64,000 bases of DNA from Phyto melanocephala. Taxonomy: Eukaryota; Arthropoda; Insecta; Diptera; Rhinophoridae. The translations under genes and the position numbers were made by a program. The stretch is from positions 132,660,895 to 132,724,894 of the forward strand of contig OW799234.1 in the NCBI GenBank assembly GCA_941918925.1, read 5' to 3'. The notes under the pieces are model-generated. The model ran no database searches, was not told the DNA's origin, and saw only the letters and a program-made list of their open reading frames with translations. Shown piece by piece: positions 48,665 through 60,952 of this stretch. The stretch's first letter is position 1. Each line of letters begins with the position of its first letter.

Positions 48665-49600
48665 GCTTTAGACAAGACGATTTTACACGGCCAACTGGTT
48701 GTTGCCGACAATCCTTATCATATAGCTCTTTGCAATCGCCAGCATCTTATTTAGACTGAGGTCTCTCATATCATCCACACTTATTGTATGCTTACACGTA
48801 ATTCTTAATCTTTCGCTTGCCAATGCAAGACATTCACACACTACATGCGCTGTTGTCTCAACATCCTCAAGGCACGTTCTACAAATATCATCATTATCGA
48901 TCTGCATGCTATTCATGTGATATTTAAGGTTTCCATGTCCTGTAACAAACTCAGTATTTTAGCTTATAGTATTCCGATTAAATCCGAGTACCTTTATTGC
49001 TTTTCTGCTAAAAGGCTCTTCGAGCAGCATACGAGCCTGTCTACAAGTGTTTTTTTCCATTGCTGATTTATAGAGTTTAACCATTAAATGACCTTTGCCC
49101 GCACCAACCCGTTACTCAGGGCAAGTCTGGGCTCTAGTCCATAAAATTTCGTCGCAGAACAACTTTTCACTAGTTCGTTTGCCACTTCATTTCTAGTTAT
49201 GTCCATGTGTCCCTTTAGCCACATCAACGTCACTTTATTTATAGCACCAAACAGAAGTTACATCCATCCACTGCACACGTTTTATAGGCGACAGGTTTTC
49301 CAGTCTGGTGATAATTGCATTCGACATTCCAACAGGTGATCCAACGCATGCAGCAACCCAAGCATATCTGTCATTCGCCATGAGCGTGCGATATAGCCTT
49401 TCGATTACTTCCACTCGATGCATGCGCTCCATCAACATCTAAGTCTCCCCAACGTCTTAACGAGATCCAGTATTTTCCCCTGCTCCAAAAACGATTCAAA
49501 GTGATTCCATGTATCATCGCTTTTCATACGAATTGCTGATCTTGCATCCATATCCTTTTAAATAAATCTTGCTTGCTTTGGTGTGGTTCGCATTGCATAA
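48665..49600 (-). pseudogene. R1/Jockey-like LINE RNase H region, decayed
   Basis: Pieces on the minus strand: a mobile-finger-like DDICRTCLEDVETTAHVVCE and CLALASERLRITCKH at 48916-48780, with TGHGNLKYHMNSMQ just before. Upstream, NELVKSCSATKFYGLEPRLA and SNAIITRLENLSPIKRVQWM follow as RNase H remnants. Frames shift often. It differs from family T. Confidence 0.65.
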
Positions 49601-49742
49601 CATATACCCATGCAAGCAATCCTCAAACCCTTCACCTCGTTATTTCTAATTTGTGCTATGTTCGATTTAAAAACAATGGGAAGCTGTATAAAATATTTAA
49701 TTGTATTGTAAAAACAAATAAATTTTACATTTTTTCGTTATA

Positions 49743-50275
49743 ATTTAGGTTAGGTTAGGTTGAAAAGGAGGGGCACTAAAAGCCCAAACCTATGACAGGT
49801 ATACACTTATGCCCAGTTGGCATGTTATGCGCTCCATGTGGGAAACGGAATTCCCAAACAAAAACCATAATCAAAATTTTCCAATAAATAAATATCGGAG
49901 TAGCTCAAGAACTTAGTCCCCTCAATGTAATTCCTTATGGATTTCCATTTCGAAGTCCCCAGGTACTTCAAAATTCGGCATAGTATCCACTGTAAAATTC
50001 TCGCGTCTAATATGCCCAAACGGAGGACAATGACAGAGATAGTGTATCAAAGTCTCTTCTTCTTCCTCGCATGCTCTACATGTCGTTTCCTCAGACAATT
50101 TCATGCGAGCTAGATGGGTTCTCAACTCCGTATGACCTGTGATCACACTGGTTAGTCTCCTAAGTGTTGGTCTACTTAATCTCAGAATTTCCTTTGATTT
50201 CCCAAGATTTGATTCACCCCATAGTATCTTTGTCACTTCGTTATAATTTATTTTAAAAATAAAAGTAAGCAAATA
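49743..50275 (-). pseudogene. LINE 3' end with RNase H C-terminus (family T, copy 2)
   Basis: Minus-strand open reading of 116 residues: SKEILRLSRPTLRRLTSVIT, GHTELRTHLARMKLSEETTC, RACEEEEETLIHYLCHCPPF and a stop near 49922. Then about 180 bp of 3' UTR ending GTGCCCCTCCTTTTCAACC and repeated AACCT units (49745-49762). The CxxC...H...C cluster is the LINE C-terminal zinc-knuckle-like motif. 5'-truncated. A second LINE fragment lies just downstream at 48665-49600. Confidence 0.8.
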
Positions 50276-51151
50276 AAAAAAATTGTTTGTAATAATATAA
50301 TTTAAAAGAAAAAACAGAACAAGATTCTGGAATCAGCAGAACAGCAGTCTAGCGAAAATTGTAAAAAAAGACGCAAAACATTTTTTTGTTTATATTTTAA
50401 TTTATCATGTTCTTAGAAAAAAAATTTAAAAAAAGGTTCACACTTTTGAAAGTTTTATTCGAAATTTTAAGATTATTCAAGCATCTCTAAAAATTGAAGA
50501 AATTGGAACAATGGCCGTGCTACCTTCTACTAAGTTTATGTGTATAAAATAAATATTAATTATAGCATATATAGTAGAACCGAAAAAATAAAATATTTAA
50601 AATGTTGTGCGACTGACTGCCAAGTTCAACAACAACAACAAAAATAGTGGCTAGAAAAATGGGTTAACAAAGTAAATATTTATCGAACTCTAACAGTGAA
50701 AAGCTTATAATTGTTTGTGGATTACTAATGTGCAAAGTCGAATGAAAAAAAGTTAAGTAAAGCTTCCGTGAAAGGTATGGGAATATTAAAGAATAAAAAT
50801 GTATAGCCACTTTAAGTGAATTTAATTGAATACATGACCTGGTTAAAAAACTGTAAAAAGCTCGTCATTATTAGACACAGAATTTCAGTGGCTTATAAGA
50901 AATCGTTTAATAAAAACAAGACTCATATTTTGGATAATATATGGATTAAAAGTTATAAAGAATATAAGATTTGAATTATTTGATTTATAATGCGACAGAA
51001 AAACGTGTCAATACAAATAATTGCTTTACAAGTCCAGTGCTATTGGCAATAGAACTACATACATACTTATTATTTTGTTCGAAATAAACTTCAATGGAAA
51101 AAGTGAAATAGAAAAAAATGCATAATATAACATGCACACATAATATCGATG

Positions 51152-51362
51152 GTCACAAGTAGAAAGGCCCTTAATCGTATTTTTTTAAGAAATTGTGTTT
51201 TTTAGTGATTCCAATACATTTAACACGAATACATCTCGACACAATAAATGAACTCAATAGTATCAAAATAAAAGTTACATTATGATAACATAGTTTCTAT
51301 GGCGTTTTTATCTTCTCCTGTAAAGTAACAATTTATTGTGTTAAGGTCTTTCTACTTGCAAC
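51152..51362 (-). mobile_element. CACAAGTAGAAAGG-ended MITE, copy 2 (reverse orientation)
   Basis: Ends GTCACAAGTAGAAAGGCCCT and AAGGTCTTTCTACTTGCAAC. The internal TTTATCTTCTCCTGTAAAGT is the reverse complement of the segment in copy 1. Confidence 0.7.
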
Positions 51363-52431
51363 CAGCGACATTTATGTCTGCATGTAAACCTGACAGGCAA
51401 CGACGTTAGCAGCTGCCTTAGTTATGTAAAATGCAAAGGAAAACTTTTTTCCTTTGCTTCAATAGAGGCGCCTGGAGGGCATTATCAACAGAAAAATATT
51501 TATGCATATGTATGCATCTGTGCATGTATGTATGTATGTATCTGTGTATGGTATACCTTATTCAAATATTTATATCACTGTATTCCTAAGTACGTGCATG
51601 TAACATTTATGACGGTCGGATATTTTTGTTTTTTGTTTTTTGTTTTTTTTTTTGTTAACAGAAATGAATTTCTTTCTATTCAACTTTTTTTTTATTAGTG
51701 CAATTTTGTTTATCAAGTAAACGTTTTGGACTAAGGCCAAGAAAGTGTGTTTATGCCAACAACAATAAAAGTAAATCATACATATATTTTTGAATTTATT
51801 GTACTGTTTTTTTTTCTTTCATTTACTTCCAAGAATAAAAACTTAAAAAAATGTTCCAAAGGTGAAAACGAAAATCTAATAAAAATTATGGTTGAACAAT
51901 TTAAATTATTATTGCACAAGGGTGGTTGGTTGGTGGTCTTCGTTGGCAATTTGTTTGCAAATTAAAAAGTGTTTTAATGAAATTCAAATGCAAGACCCAA
52001 AAATAGTGTGTTTTTTAATTGCATTAAAGCATGCACATGCATGCAGTTCTTAAACTTAATGGGTTATTAAAAGTTAGTTTTACAAGTTGAATTAAACACA
52101 AAAATAAATTAAAAGTAAATTCATTAAAGCGTAATTTAAATACTAAAACGTAAAATGTTAATTCTGCCAGAAGTCATTAAAAAGTTATTTTGCTGCTTTT
52201 GTTTATATTTTCTATTAGTTTAGGCGAAATGCATAAAGAGTTAGATTTTACTTCTTTAAAGCCAGGCGTAAATATACTTGTTTGTTTAATACACAACCTA
52301 TCGTCGTTTGTAGTTTCCCAAAAAGGTATAACAGGTAATGAATTTCCCTTGTGTGCTCGAATAAGTCAACTAATATCGAAGTAAATTACACACATGATTG
52401 TTGAATCCACAAGGTGTCCTAAATGTTGTAT

Positions 52432-52664
52432 TGGGTGCCCCGGTGGCCTAGTCAGTAGTGTGCTGGTCTGCTAGTTTAGAGGTTGCGTGTTCGATTAACG
52501 CCAGAGACTCTGGACTGGTCTGCTTCTCTTTCCTTCTATTCTATTTCTCTTCTATTCTCTTTCTATTCTAACTATTCTATTTATATAGAGCGCACAACAT
52601 GCCAATTGGGCATAATTGTATACCTATCGAGGGTTTGGGCTTTTAGTGCCCCTCCTTTGCAACT
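52432..52664 (+). mobile_element. tRNA-derived SINE with a LINE-like 3' tail
   Basis: The head (52434-52505) has a pol III A box-like TGGCCTAGTCAG at 52444-52455 and a B box-like GTTCGATTA at 52489-52497, spaced as in a tRNA. A pyrimidine-rich body (52510-52580) follows. The tail 52583-52662 (GCGCACAACATGCCAATTGG ... TTTTAGTGCCCCTCC) matches the 3' end of the LINE at 49743-49835 at about 68 of 78 hand-aligned positions. This head-body-LINE tail layout is typical of SINEs mobilised by a partner LINE. No anticodon-arm fold or target duplication was confirmed. Confidence 0.82.
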
Positions 52665-53762
52665 AGTGTTTTTTTCCGAGAATTCCCGTTTTCCCGGAAT
52701 TATTTTTCGGGATCCCGGGAAATGAAAAAAGTAGCTACAACTCGAACGCATATGTTTGTATTGACATTTCGTTTTCATAAAGATATTTTCTTCAAGGTTT
52801 TTTTTAACTTTATGTTTAAAAATATTTTTTGATTTTTTTTAATTTCATATACTTTTTAAGGAAATGTGTTAATTTTATAAACTTTTTTTTCAATATAAAA
52901 AGAAACGAAACTGTTTTAGATGGACAGTTTAAAAGTATGGAAGTTTTTTTAAAAAGAAGGCTGATGACACTGCTATATGCTCTTTATGTGCAAGGATAAT
53001 TTCATGTAAAGGCAGAAGCACCAGCGAATCAATACGTCATTTGAGATCATTGCACAAAGCAATCTGGGAGAAAAATTTAGCTGATATGAAAAATCAGACA
53101 GAACTGCCGTCAAAAATAAAAAAAAAACTCAACCCACGTTACCAATACTTCAAAATTTCCGTAAAGAAAGAGTTAAAATTTTTTGAGTGTAATGGTCAAA
53201 AAGCTTAAAATATTATATATGTATTTGTTAAGTGCACTTAAGCCTTTTCGTCCAACATCGATATACATAAAGTGAACGAGTGTTTTCTGTAACAGGGCAA
53301 TTTGTTATTAGAATCAGAAATAGACTTTCTGACCAGTAAATAAACGCTTTGAGCATATTAAAAGATTATTTTCTAAGTCGTTAAAAATTGTTACGTTATA
53401 TTTTTTTAATTATACCTTGTACTTACCTGTTTTTGAATTTTAATTCTAATGATTTTATTTTTCTTCTCATAGCTGAAGTACCTGTAGTTCTGTTTTTTGT
53501 GCTCATATTTGATCTCGTATCTAGAGAATAATATTTTTTTCAATAAAAAATATTTTTACTCAATCTATATTTTAAATTCAAGTTTCTTTATTAATTTTTA
53601 TAGTTTTGAATTGTTTATTTTACATTATAGACTATGTTATGCTTTTTAATAATTAATTAATTAAAAATAAATTTACTTCTTATTTATTTTGCTGCGGATC
53701 CCGGGAAATTAAAACATAAATCTCGCATTCCCGGGAAACAAAAAATTCTGGGGAACTTAACC
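52664..53762 (+). mobile_element. Internally deleted hAT element (BED finger plus dimerisation motif)
   Basis: The left end TAGTGTTTTTTTCCGAG is followed by CCCGGGA-type palindromes, mirrored by GATCCCGGGAAA near 53697 and TTCCCGGGAAAC near 53730. Around 52925-53120 a BED-type zinc-finger piece is readable (AICSLCARIISCKGRSTSES, then IRHLRSLHKAIW). Around 53275-53385 the C-terminal hAT dimerisation motif appears (ERVFSVTGQFVIRIRNRLSD) followed by a stop and INALSILKDYF. The catalytic core is missing. The right terminus is not well defined, and no 8-bp duplication was confirmed. It abuts the SINE directly. Confidence 0.75.
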
Positions 53763-54142
53763 TAAATGTTATATTGTCGTAATGTTTTCATTTTTTTTTT
53801 TTAATTTTAAAAATTCTTTAAAATTTTACATTAAACAATACAAAATATTTCATAAATTTAAAAAAGCTGGGGTAATTATGACAATACAACGCCTAGGACT
53901 TCTTTTGAGTACACCAAATATCTTATCTTATCTTATATATTAACAAGTCGATTTCCTGTTTACGCAATTTACTCTCACATTATACAACCGATTATAGTAA
54001 AAGAATATACAAATTGAAAGGATTTACTGTTTGGGTATTTTAGGAACTACATATGTATAAGCGATTAAAATTGCTGCTAACACATGCGCAAATAATATGT
54101 GTGTAACAAAATAGAAAAATAAAAAAAATGGTATATGTTAAT

Positions 54143-55178
54143 CAGGGATGTTAAATGGGGTTTTCAATTTTGTACCAACCATAAAAAAAAATGTACTTTT
54201 TGGACCTTCACGGTACCATTTTTTTTTAATTTTATTTAGTAAAATAACAAAAAAAAATAACATAAAAATTCACTTGTATAAAAAAAAAAACTTAACATTA
54301 ACATACATTATATGTATGAATAAAACAAGGTACATAAAAGTCTTATATATATGAGATCAAAATCAGGCACTTATTTGTGTAGTTAACAAACTATTTGAAA
54401 TTTTTACATCATAGCAGCATGAATTTGTGGATCTTAACCAATCCTTTGTCTGTATATGACATGACATGCAGCCTATATCTTTCCAAAGAAGCTAAATTTG
54501 AAATGTGGCAAATACACCCATTTAAAAATAATTGAGGCACTATATTTATTTATTTATTTATTCTGTTGTAATGCCAACCATTTTTTCAATGGGAATATTT
54601 TTTTCATGTAGTGCTTTAATGGTGCTTTCAAATATGCCATTTGCAGTAGAGTCCTTTAACTGCACCATCCCTAAAAATCTATCTCGGCATTGACCATCAA
54701 ATGTTCGAATAACTATCGCTAAGTTTTTAGATATGCTAGAATCGGTACTTTCATCTATGACTAACGAATAGTAGTTATTTTTGCAAAATTTTGAAATTGA
54801 AATGGTAAAACAAAAATTAGTTATTTATACTAGAAACTTTATTTCAACACAAAAATATTTTCACTTCTTTAGAATTTTTGTAAGCACAGAAAACAATTCA
54901 AAATAGAAGTGAAGTTGGCTGCAACAAACAAGTGTAAGCGCTCCATACACCACAATACTAGTTGCGTATACTTAAGCCCCCATTACATAAAAAAAATTTG
55001 TTGTGCATCATGAACGCAATGAAAAGTACACAATAATCTGTTACTATACTAAAAATTCAAAAAGGGGAAAAAACTAAAATTTTTTAATTGTACCAAATGA
55101 GACGCGGTAGTACCACGGTACTTTTTATGGTCAAAATGTACCAAAAAAAGTACAATTGTACCAACTTTAACATCCCTG
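54143..55178 (-). mobile_element. hAT element with perfect 8-bp target duplication
   Basis: Terminal repeats CAGGGATGTTAAA at both ends are flanked by the exact 8-bp duplication ATGTTAAT (54135-54142 and 55179-55186). Subterminal GTACCA/TGGTAC motifs recur in both arms. The interior holds a minus-strand transposase fragment. At 1036 bp it is a deletion derivative of a larger hAT. Confidence 0.93.
54561..54790 (-). pseudogene. hAT transposase core fragment
   Basis: The minus-strand reading gives NNYYSLVIDESTDSSISKNL, AIVIRTFDGQCRDRFLGMVQ and continues to EKMVGITTE without a stop. The DESTD motif carries the first catalytic aspartate of hAT transposases. Only about 75 residues of the usual 600 or more remain. 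Confidence 0.85.
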
Positions 55179-55267
55179 ATGTTAATACAAATTGTTTGCA
55201 AAAAGAGTGTTTTATGTGCATGTTATAAAAAAAGACAAAGAGAGAGAAAAACAACTCATATTCAAAA

Positions 55268-55269
<2 letters not shown>

Positions 55270-55300
<31 letters not shown>
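55270..55300. repeat. Poly(T) tract
   Basis: About 31 consecutive T. It could be a minus-strand poly(A) relic, but no retroelement is visible beside it. Confidence 0.9.
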
Positions 55301-55301
<1 letters not shown>

Positions 55302-55414
55302 TTCTAAAATTTGTCTTCACGGTTTATTGATTAATCTTTTTTTCTAGTCCAGCGATCTTAAGGAATATTATAAAATTTTATGGGACCAGCCAAGGGGTCC
55401 GGGTTCAACTCTAA

Positions 55415-55909
55415 TACCCTGTTCAGACAGATGTTTTTAATTGTTTCAATTTTGTGTTGATTGAGCAATTAAAATAAGTGTTCACATATACTCAATTTAT
55501 CTTACTCCATTAGCTGTAAAAATCAAATAATGCCTTCTGTTCAGTGCTTTTCCTGTTGATAAAATATATTTACAATTATATTTATACATATACATATATA
55601 CCTATATGTATGTATTTGAATTTTTTAAAAGTTTTTTTTTAAATTTTCATCAAAAATTTTTAATTTTCTTAATTTTTGTTTTTTGTATATTTATTTGTTT
55701 GACATTAGAAATGCCACCAATAGAATTTTTTTCTCACTGAACATACTTCTCAAGAGTTGTATTTCGAGTTTTAGACAATAAGTGAAACAATTAAGTATAT
55801 ATTGTTCAATTTAAAAATTATTTTTAGTATGGTAAATTGAGCTCAATAAAGGCCTTTAATTGCGATAATATACTAAATTGACAATTAAGGCGCGTGTGTG
55901 AACTTAGTA
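55415..55909. mobile_element. TAA-flanked MITE, copy 2
   Basis: Same orientation and ends (TACCCTGTTCAGACAG ... GTGAACTTAGTA) with TAA at 55412-55414 and 55910-55912. It lacks about 25 bp present in copy 1 and differs by scattered substitutions. Confidence 0.75.
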
Positions 55910-56954
55910 TAAGGCGGAAGTTTTAAAATATGGAAAAGGAAATGTTTATTTTTTATTCTTACTCTCACATTTTACAACAGTTTAAAGGAAAATAAAAAAA
56001 TTTTATTTGAAAAAAATTTTATTTAAAAAAAAAATTTTAAAATTTTCAAAGACTATAATTATCCCGATCCAACAGTTTTATGTAATAACATGACAATTCA
56101 ATTGTTGAATTTGTTTCTTTAAAAAAAAAAATTTTTTATTCGACAATTGAGTTACCCAGTCCAACATGTTTACACAATTCGAGTGGTCATTAAATTATTA
56201 ATTATTAGATTTAGTACATAAATAGCTTTTTTTGTCATTTTACTCAGGAATGGAAAACTAATACAATCGTAATATTTTCATAATACAAGTATTACAAAAA
56301 TATGTTTTAGTAATTTTTAAACAAAAATTAAAAAGAATCCCTTTATATTTTCATTGTTTTGTAATTTCCGTGGCTAGTATTGAAAATTGCTGAAAAATAA
56401 CATCATTATTTATTTATTTCTAAATAGATCTGTTAAAATATGTCAAATTTTATAGTCATGTATCTTTAAAATTTTGAAAATGTATACGTGGACGGTGTTG
56501 TAAATCAAATCAATTAAGTAATGGGACCTGAATTTTTTATGGTTAAAAGTATAAAAATTTAAAAACTTTAAGTTTGAAATTAAATTTTAAGTTATTTTAG
56601 AGCGAAAAATTACTGCATTTGTAATAAAATATTTGATAACTAACAAAGATTTTGTTCTACATACCTGACAACTGTGATCAAATAACAAATAAAAAATCTT
56701 TATTCGGCCGCCGTAAAGCTTATTATGCCAATCACCATCATAGGTATAGTAAACACACCATAGCTTGGTCCAGATTTCAGATTAACTATTATACGCCATT
56801 CTTTTATTATTTCCGACGACATTGCGATTTTAAATGTTTACATAGTTCGTTGTATTTTACTAGTCAAGCCCTTTTGTTGAAAAGCAATATTGACGTGGTT
56901 GAATTGGATTTTTAATTACAAGATTATGTGTATTATATTTTCCTAGTTAAGCTC

Positions 56955-57662
56955 TTTGTTTTTGATACCCCTTTCGCTCTTGTCTGTTGTTCAAAAGCTG
57001 AAAAAATCGAATTTCGTTTGTAAATTTTAGGAAAACACCGAAGTAATTGTATTTTTGTGCTTATATCTCAGTGAATTTCTAAGTGATTTGCACATTGCTC
57101 TCAAATATAATTTGCGAAACTACGGCTTGTATAATAGTGTCTTTATGATGTACAAAAATTATTTAGAAGCTTTAGTAACTTGATTTATTTAACATATATA
57201 AATTTTTTTTAATTTATTTTTGCCTATAACTTTGTTGATTAGTAGCCGATTTACCCAAAACTTTTTAGGAATATTTTTAAAGGCATATTTTTCCCATTAA
57301 ATAGTAACAAGCGATTCTATAAATGAACCTTGGGCTGAAAATGTTTGATTCTTATGTTCAAATATGGGGAAAAACCGAGGAAAACGAGTTTACTAGCTCA
57401 TATCTGAGAAAGTTATGGGGCATTTGAGCTGGATTTCAATAGCGATTTATTTCCGAATATTTTCAAAAGATTCATACCACATTAAGATCTTTGCTACATG
57501 TGGGGACTTCTAGAAGTTAATCTCAACCAACACACGGACAGACGGAGAGACGTACATTGCTCAATCAACTCCCTTATTTATAAGCGTTCAGAACATATCG
57601 AATCAATGGTGTAGGAAATTGATATTGTAGAAATTACAAAAGGGATGACAAAGCTATAGTAC
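56955..57662 (-). mobile_element. Minus-strand Helentron-like repeat, 5' and middle part
   Basis: On the minus strand it starts near 57662 with GCTTTGTCATCCCTTTTG, followed by ATTGAGCAATGTACGTC and the TCCGTCTGTCCGTGTG run near 57530-57550. Sequences similar to the middle of the 27.5-kb copy follow. It is interrupted at the right by a GA microsatellite. Confidence 0.55.
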
Positions 57663-57762
57663 AGAGAGAGAGAGAGAGAGAGAGATAGAGAGATAGAGAG
57701 AGAGATAAAGAGAGATAGAGAGAGAGAGAGAGATAAAGAGAGATAGAGAGAGAGAGAGAGGA
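57661..57762. repeat. (GA)n microsatellite with GATA interruptions
   Basis: GAGA blocks broken by ATAGAGA and ATAAAGA, at the edge of the repeat ending at 57662. Confidence 0.95.
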
Positions 57763-59209
57763 ATCCCTTTTTTGCACAGAAAAGGTAATTTTAAACCGAT
57801 TGGTTTAATTTATGGTGGATACAGAATATTTCAAACACAAATTTTGTTCCTCCCATGGTGGTGCACGGTTAAAATCTTCAAATATGTAAATTTAACAGTC
57901 GAATATTAAAGTAAAATTAGTTGATGCTTTTGTCGGGTAGGGACCATTTTTTTGCTTTAAGGGCCATTGACTTTAAGAAATTTTAAAAAAACGGTTACTT
58001 AGTAAAAAATTTTAGGAACTGATGTCCAGTGCGTTAATACTAGAACAAGGTTTTTGAGGCCATTGGCCTTTGTAGGAAAACATTAGTCTTCTCGAGAAAA
58101 AAACGTCTATCTATTTATACTTTAATATTCGAACGTTAAGATTAAAATTAGCTCGCAAAAATACTTAATATTCAATAATCCACGGCAAAATTGTTTTGCT
58201 TAATTGTAAGGTGTACGCTCTTATACACATAAATACAAATGTTTACATGCTTATGAAATTTTCTTTTAAGTATCAGTTTACAAACATGATTAGTATAAAA
58301 TATTGTTGATATGAAAGAATTTCAGTTGAACCCATGATCTAATTAAAATTTTAAATTTAATTAAAAACTCAAATATTTACACGATTCATTTGATATTTTA
58401 GTGATTGATTGATTAGTTTGATGTTGATATTATTGTTGTTGTTGTAGTCGTTACTTTTTATTTTATAAACATCATTATTCATTTATTTTCGATTTTATGA
58501 ATATAAATTTAAATCCATCCAACAAATTAAGGTCAAGGTAACAAATCAAAGACCCAAAATACGCTATTCAAGAGATGAGTTCAGAGTACGTTGTCATGTA
58601 TCATATTTATAAAAAAAATATTGTAAAAAAATCGCGAAAGAAATAAATCAATAAAATGAAATTGTATTTAAATTAATTGAAATTTTATTTTAAATAATAA
58701 TACAGATTGAAAATATTCAAGTAAACATTAAAGAATGAGTAAATAATCATAAATGAAAAGTTATTAAAAGGCAGTTCATGACTCCTCAACAGTGTTGCCA
58801 TATACTTTAAAATAAACTTAAAACTGAGGAAACAAATCAATTTCGAAAAAAGTTTTGGTTACTAATTACAGTTTTGAGAAACATTAAAACACTCCGTAAA
58901 ACGGATCTTTATAAGACCCTAATTTGATATCAAATCTATTGGAAGCTAAAATGGTTTTGTTAAATTATTCTCTTACAAAATAGTATTTGGACAGCTTAAA
59001 CCTTATGTAGTTATTGCCCATTTATGTATGTAACTGATAGTCTTCTATATGAAATATTTTGTTTATTAAATTGCTTTCATGAACAATGTATAAATAAATA
59101 AAATTTGTATGTGTAATCACGCAATATTGATCTTGTATATAAGCTGCAGATATAGTAATTTGTATGTGCTTAAAAATATACCAGTTACTTTTAACTTTAG
59201 ACTAGTTAC

Positions 59210-60497
59210 TAGGGTGATCGATTATTCGACATTTTTAAGAAACCGGTTTTCAAATAGTTTGACATTTATAATTTCAAAAAAACCGGTTGCTTTTTTGAAA
59301 ATTTAGAAAAAACCCGGTTAACCGGTCGAATACATAAAATATAATTTTTTCTTATACCCATGACAGAGATACATATAAAGGTATAAACTAGTTTGTTCCA
59401 TGGTTTAATTGCATTTTAATTTGACACACATTCAATGGCATTATTATAAAATACCGTTAGTTAAAAGAAAGATGTTAAAGGACAGACCCTTTTCACCTAA
59501 AAGTGACCGAAAACTTAAGTTTATGCTTCAATTACCTTTAACTTTTAAGGTTAGGTTTATAAGTTCAAAAATGCCATTGTTTCTCTACATGAAAAAAGAA
59601 TATGGCAACTACATTGTGATTTATATTTTTTTTCTACTTCGATAATAATAATCAAAAAGTATTTTTATATTAAGTTTTAATTTTCTAATATTAGTGACAC
59701 AAAACATTAAAAAAATTAACAAAAATCTGATTTCGTTTTGCAAATAAAATGTATAAATTTACATTGTTGCCACTACATCTTTTAAGAACTAAATTAATTT
59801 GTTAAAAGTAATCGGTATTTGCCCTGGTACTTCCATATTAAAAAAAAACTTTGTTACAAGGAGGTTGTTAAAATTAAAAATATTAAAAAGTCACTTTACT
59901 GCTCACGGTAGTCAAAGTTACCTTTTATTAACATTAACTTTATAGGCAAACTATTTAAGTATACAAGTCATATGTTATCAGAGACATTAGTTAAGCTATG
60001 GGTAGTCTTTAGTACAAGTCGCTACATTTCGTAGAAGCAAAATATAATGTAATTCGAAAATGAGATCAAAAAATATTGCAAAGTACAATAATTTGGCCAA
60101 AAAACTTAACTGAACAGCTGATTATCCCAGCAAATTATAAGCGCAACAACGTATAAAATATCTGCTCTCCATTTAAACAAATAATCTTTAAGCCTAATTT
60201 TTTTTCTTATTTTACATTTGTTTTTGAAACAACAAATAAAGTTCTTACAATATTATGGAAGAGTATTTTATAAATTTTATGATTTTTGAAATTTTTTTTT
60301 GAGCAATAAATATACTATGGTACGTTTGGTTATAAAGATATATGAAAATAAACTTAAAAAAATAAAAAACCGGCATTTTCGGATAAAAAAACCGCTGTAT
60401 TCGATATTCGAAAAATCAACATTTAGAAAAAACCGTCAGCAAAAAGAGGAAAAAAACCGGGCTTTCCACCGATTTTAAAACCGAGTCGATCACTTAA
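59210..60497. mobile_element. Non-autonomous hAT-like element with 8-bp duplication CTAGTTAC
   Basis: Ends TAGGGTGATCGA and the mirrored TTAAGTGATCGA are flanked by exact CTAGTTAC copies (59202-59209 and 60498-60505). Internally rich in AACCGG/CCGGTT motifs near both ends. No transposase reading frame was recognised in its 1288 bp. A second, interrupted copy starts at 61925. Confidence 0.85.
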
Positions 60498-60914
60498 CTA
60501 GTTACATATCTGTCCTTTTATTGTATATCAAACATGAGGTTTTATACTAGTTTAAATACTAGTTAATGTTAGAGATAAGTGGGTGAATGTACTCACCTCA
60601 GAAGTGCTGAAAAAATTTAATGTACACTTTACATAGCAATTTAAGCATAAAGCGCTATAAAATTTGTTTGTCTCTGCTTATTATTTTTTATTGATTTTAA
60701 TGATATTTTTGTTTGAAAAACAAGAAACTCTTTATAATACGATAAGCGAATATTTAGTTGAGTTAGTTAGTTAGTTGATTAGTTTTATCTAGTTACAACT
60801 AGTTATATGACTGTCAGAAACGTCACTAGTTAAAAAAAATTTCTGCAGGGTATATACACACATATGTATATACAATATACATATGTATGTACATTTTTGC
60901 TGATTCAAGCCAAA

Positions 60915-60952
60915 TGGAATGAATTTTCGAAACCAGCTATGGTTTCATCATC
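60915..60952 (-). repeat. Second copy of the 38-bp GAAACC-AGCTAT-GGTTTC motif
   Basis: Matches 39397-39434 at nearly every position across the stem II hairpin and the GAAA side. It loses the CTGATGA core (AAGATGA instead) and the stem I complementarity. This fits an old dispersed element part. Confidence 0.6.

Larger units (their letters stand above)
55913..59201. other. Intron sequence around the minus-strand Helentron-like copy
   Basis: Apart from the repeat at 56955-57662 and the GA tract, AT-rich sequence with no supported feature. An 87-residue open frame at 56652 has no recognised domain. Confidence 0.5.

Noticed and set aside
49745..49764. TTAGG-like telomere repeats
   Set aside because: Only three units, and they sit exactly at the 3' end of a minus-strand LINE, where short AACCT repeats are the element tail. 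Flies have lost TTAGG telomeres.
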